Assembly: GCA_015065845.1 (NCBI GenBank)
Contig: SVPQ01000005.1
Location: 1-64,000, forward strand
DNA length: 64,000 bases
Direction: 5' to 3'
Source of the DNA: Oscillospiraceae bacterium
Lineage (GTDB): Bacteria; Bacillota; Clostridia; Oscillospirales; Acutalibacteraceae
The position numbers and the translations under genes were made by a program. Below are positions 62,373 to 64,000 of the stretch, in pieces; the stretch's first letter is position 1, and the number at the start of each line of letters is the position of its first letter. Below the pieces are notes generated by a model that was not told the origin of the DNA, searched no databases, and was given only the letters and a program-made list of their open reading frames with translations.

Positions 62373-63856
62373 TCTGAATTATATGGAATATAGTTTTTTC
62401 TTATTATTGAAATCTGCTTTTGAAGAAGTTTTTTGACTTCTCGTACATTACAACTTTTATAGAGTGAGTAGTATGCTTTTAATTCTCTTTGGTAATCAGA
62501 TGTGCCTTTTTCTGATTCCCCACTCATTATTTGGTCGAATATAGAGACGGTTCGTGTTAAATCGCCGGATGTATCAGTAACTTCTGCAAGTTTTGAGAGT
62601 GAAGACAAGTGGTAATCCTGTTCGGGAAGATGTTCTAATGTATATTGAATACAGGTTGAAAGGAAATAGTAAACTTTCATTTCTTCAGTGGGTGTTATTT
62701 CAGAAGTGAAATTCATTAAATAATTTACATAAGCGTGGGCTTCATCAGGAGTGGAAACATATTCGTAAAAATTCTCATCGCATTCTTCTGGTTGACTTTC
62801 AGTTTCAAAAGTTGTTATTTTATCAAGTCCTCTTAATTTACGCAATTTTGAATGGTAATATAATGGGGCGAGAACTTCATTTTTTACACTTAAAGTAACG
62901 CTTGAAATTGTTGTGTCTCGGTCAATTGCTTCAAATGTCGGATTTAAAGCGTTTTGCAAAATTGTGCCAACTGCTCTGGCACCTGTGTTAAGTGAAGTAG
63001 CCATTTCTGCAATTTTCTCACAGGCTTTTTCATCAATTTTTAAACTTACACCTGAAATTTTAAAAAGATGTGAGTATTTTTCTATATAAGAGCCTTTCGG
63101 GGATTGTAAGAGTAAACTGAAGTCTTCTTTTGTAAGGGGGGGGATGTAGTGTATAGCACCTATTCTGCCTAAAAGTTCTGCGTTGAATCCATAGTGTTTT
63201 ATATCGTCCAAAGTGGCGTGTTTTAAATATTCGGTTTCTTCTTCTTTTACAGTATTGTTGACAAAACCAATCGTGTTTCTGCCTTTCATTCGTGTCTTAA
63301 TCATATCTTCAAGTCCGTCAAAAGCGCCTGAGAATATAAAGAGCATTTTGCTGGTGTCTATAAATTCTGTTCTTCCGCTTCCTAAATCGCAGGAGAGACC
63401 TTTACCTTCAATTACTTGTAACAAGTTGAATTGTGGGTTTGAAATTTCACCATCCCTGAATCTCATTTTGCAGAATTCATCAATTATCACTATGCTGCTA
63501 CTGAATGTTTCTTTATTGGAACATGCCTGTTTTGCTAAACTGAAAAGTTGACTTAAGGTAGTCCCTTTGTATCCTTCCGGACTAATTGCACTGGAGTCAA
63601 TTGTAAATACATTGAGACCTGCGACATCGGCTAATGCTTTTATTAAGTGCGATTTACCGCAACCTGTTCTTGCTAATACCAACAAAGAATTAGTAGGGAG
63701 TGAACCAGGGTCAATACCAGCTTCAATAGCAGAAAGCTTTCTTAAATGAAGACTTATAAGTGAAGCTAATTTGTCTAATGTTTCTTTTTGAGTTTCAAGA
63801 GGAACTATTTTATTCCGCGCTTTTTTTATGAGTAAATCTTTTGGAAGGTACTTCAT
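62351..63856 (-). CDS. ClpX-like AAA+ ATPase without zinc-binding domain
   Basis: A 501-residue AAA+ protein. Walker A is ARTGCGKS (K68), Walker B IVIIDEF (D126, E127). A GYKG loop (residues 95-98) replaces the GYVG pore loop of ClpX. SKMLFIFSGAFDGLEDMIKTRM, an IGF tripeptide (NTIGFVNN), the Arg-finger segment ELLGRIG and the sensor-2 motif TGARAVGTILQ all align with ClpX. The N-terminal ClpX zinc domain is missing. About 170 helical residues of unknown kind form the C-terminus. I infer an unfoldase that may dock to ClpP or work alone. A GGAG site lies before the ATG. Confidence 0.82.
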   Translation of the reverse strand: MKYLPKDLLIKKARNKIVPLETQKETLDKLASLISLHLRKLSAIEAGIDPGSLPTNSLLVLARTGCGKSHLIKALADVAGLNVFTIDSSAISPEGYKGTTLSQLFSLAKQACSNKETFSSSIVIIDEFCKMRFRDGEISNPQFNLLQVIEGKGLSCDLGSGRTEFIDTSKMLFIFSGAFDGLEDMIKTRMKGRNTIGFVNNTVKEEETEYLKHATLDDIKHYGFNAELLGRIGAIHYIPPLTKEDFSLLLQSPKGSYIEKYSHLFKISGVSLKIDEKACEKIAEMATSLNTGARAVGTILQNALNPTFEAIDRDTTISSVTLSVKNEVLAPLYYHSKLRKLRGLDKITTFETESQPEECDENFYEYVSTPDEAHAYVNYLMNFTSEITPTEEMKVYYFLSTCIQYTLEHLPEQDYHLSSLSKLAEVTDTSGDLTRTVSIFDQIMSGESEKGTSDYQRELKAYYSLYKSCNVREVKKLLQKQISIIRKNYIPYNSDKKESVV

Positions 63857-63888
63857 AATTTCTGCTCCTTTCTTTGTTGGCTGTTGGT

Positions 63889-64000
63889 TTACATTTTTGG
63901 TGGCTGATAATTCTCTACAATTTCCCAGAAATATTTTTCTATAATTTTTGCAGAGTTTTTATCGCGCATTTCTAAAAATTGCTTGTAATAATTTCTTGTA
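63889..64000 (-). CDS. Partial gene, C-terminal end only
   Basis: An open minus-strand frame enters from the right edge and ends at a TAA at 63889-63891. About 37 residues are visible (YYKQFLEMRDKNSAKIIEKY and ENYQPPKM). The residues are charged and helical. No family can be named from so little sequence. It lies 32 bases upstream of the ClpX-like gene and is probably in the same operon. Confidence 0.6.
   Translation of the reverse strand, partial: TRNYYKQFLEMRDKNSAKIIEKYFWEIVENYQPPKM

Overview
The window is AT-rich Gram-positive DNA, most likely from an anaerobic member of the Clostridia, probably Oscillospirales/Ruminococcaceae-like and possibly an uncultured gut or rumen organism. This rests on several signs. 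Sigma-A promoters have TTGACA/TATAAT hexamers with 16-17 bp spacers. Ribosome binding sites are strong and TTG/GTG starts are frequent. The window also carries a SpoIID-type sporulation protein, a 2[4Fe-4S] ferredoxin, a dockerin-bearing secreted esterase, and the clostridial gene blocks darA-holB-ricT and mreBCD-pbp2-minD. I see no rRNA, tRNA, CRISPR array, insertion sequence or prophage. The assignment to a lineage is inference.

Layout. 1-7.5 kb (minus strand): the 3'-truncated SulP transporter gene, then a complete F1Fo ATP synthase operon (atpI-like, B, E, F, H, A, G, D, C) whose delta subunit is reduced to its C-terminal part. 7.6-12 kb: a two-gene glycoside hydrolase operon (GH36, GH3). 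12-13 kb: a LytTR regulator with a DUF3021 membrane protein. 13-18 kb (minus): GNAT, serine hydrolase, radical SAM enzyme and a membrane-anchored hypothetical protein, probably one operon. 18-21.8 kb: a two-component system, a phosphodiesterase-type hydrolase and a SpoIID-like protein. 21.8-28.2 kb: citrate synthase, a giant membrane protein with four AT-hook motifs and a long charged helix, an AEC transporter and a QueG-like Fe-S protein. 28.2-30.6 kb: darA-holB-ricT and ferredoxin. 30.7-34 kb: a degenerate aspartate carbamoyltransferase fused to a PyrI-type zinc domain, a flavodoxin-like protein and a PPC-repeat surface protein. 34-42 kb: znuABC-like metal uptake, then the cell-shape block mreB-mreC-mreD-pbp2-minD. 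42-46 kb: TPP riboswitch and thiT, then a three-gene cluster of unknown function. 46-48 kb (minus): a SulP-like permease and an anchored metallo-beta-lactamase-fold protein. 48-54 kb: an anchored Thr/Asn-rich protein, biotin ligase, dockerin esterase, GtrA and an RNA uracil methyltransferase. 54-60 kb: DUF6054-like protein, acyltransferase, alpha/beta hydrolase, meso-DAP dehydrogenase, a LysM/M14 cell-wall endopeptidase, a GDPD enzyme and a YfcE-like phosphoesterase. 60-64 kb: a chemoreceptor and a ClpX-like AAA+ protein lacking the zinc domain.

Most of the window is core genome: energy, cell wall growth, DNA replication and thiamine, zinc and biotin handling. The items most worth following up are the AT-hook membrane protein, a possible chromosome-to-membrane tether; the carbamoyltransferase-fold protein that has lost its catalytic residues but kept the regulatory zinc site; the delta subunit missing its N-terminal domain; and the ClpX-like protein that keeps an IGF tripeptide. 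Starts were revised from the ORF track wherever a Shine-Dalgarno sequence decided them. All family calls are from reading the sequence; no database was searched.
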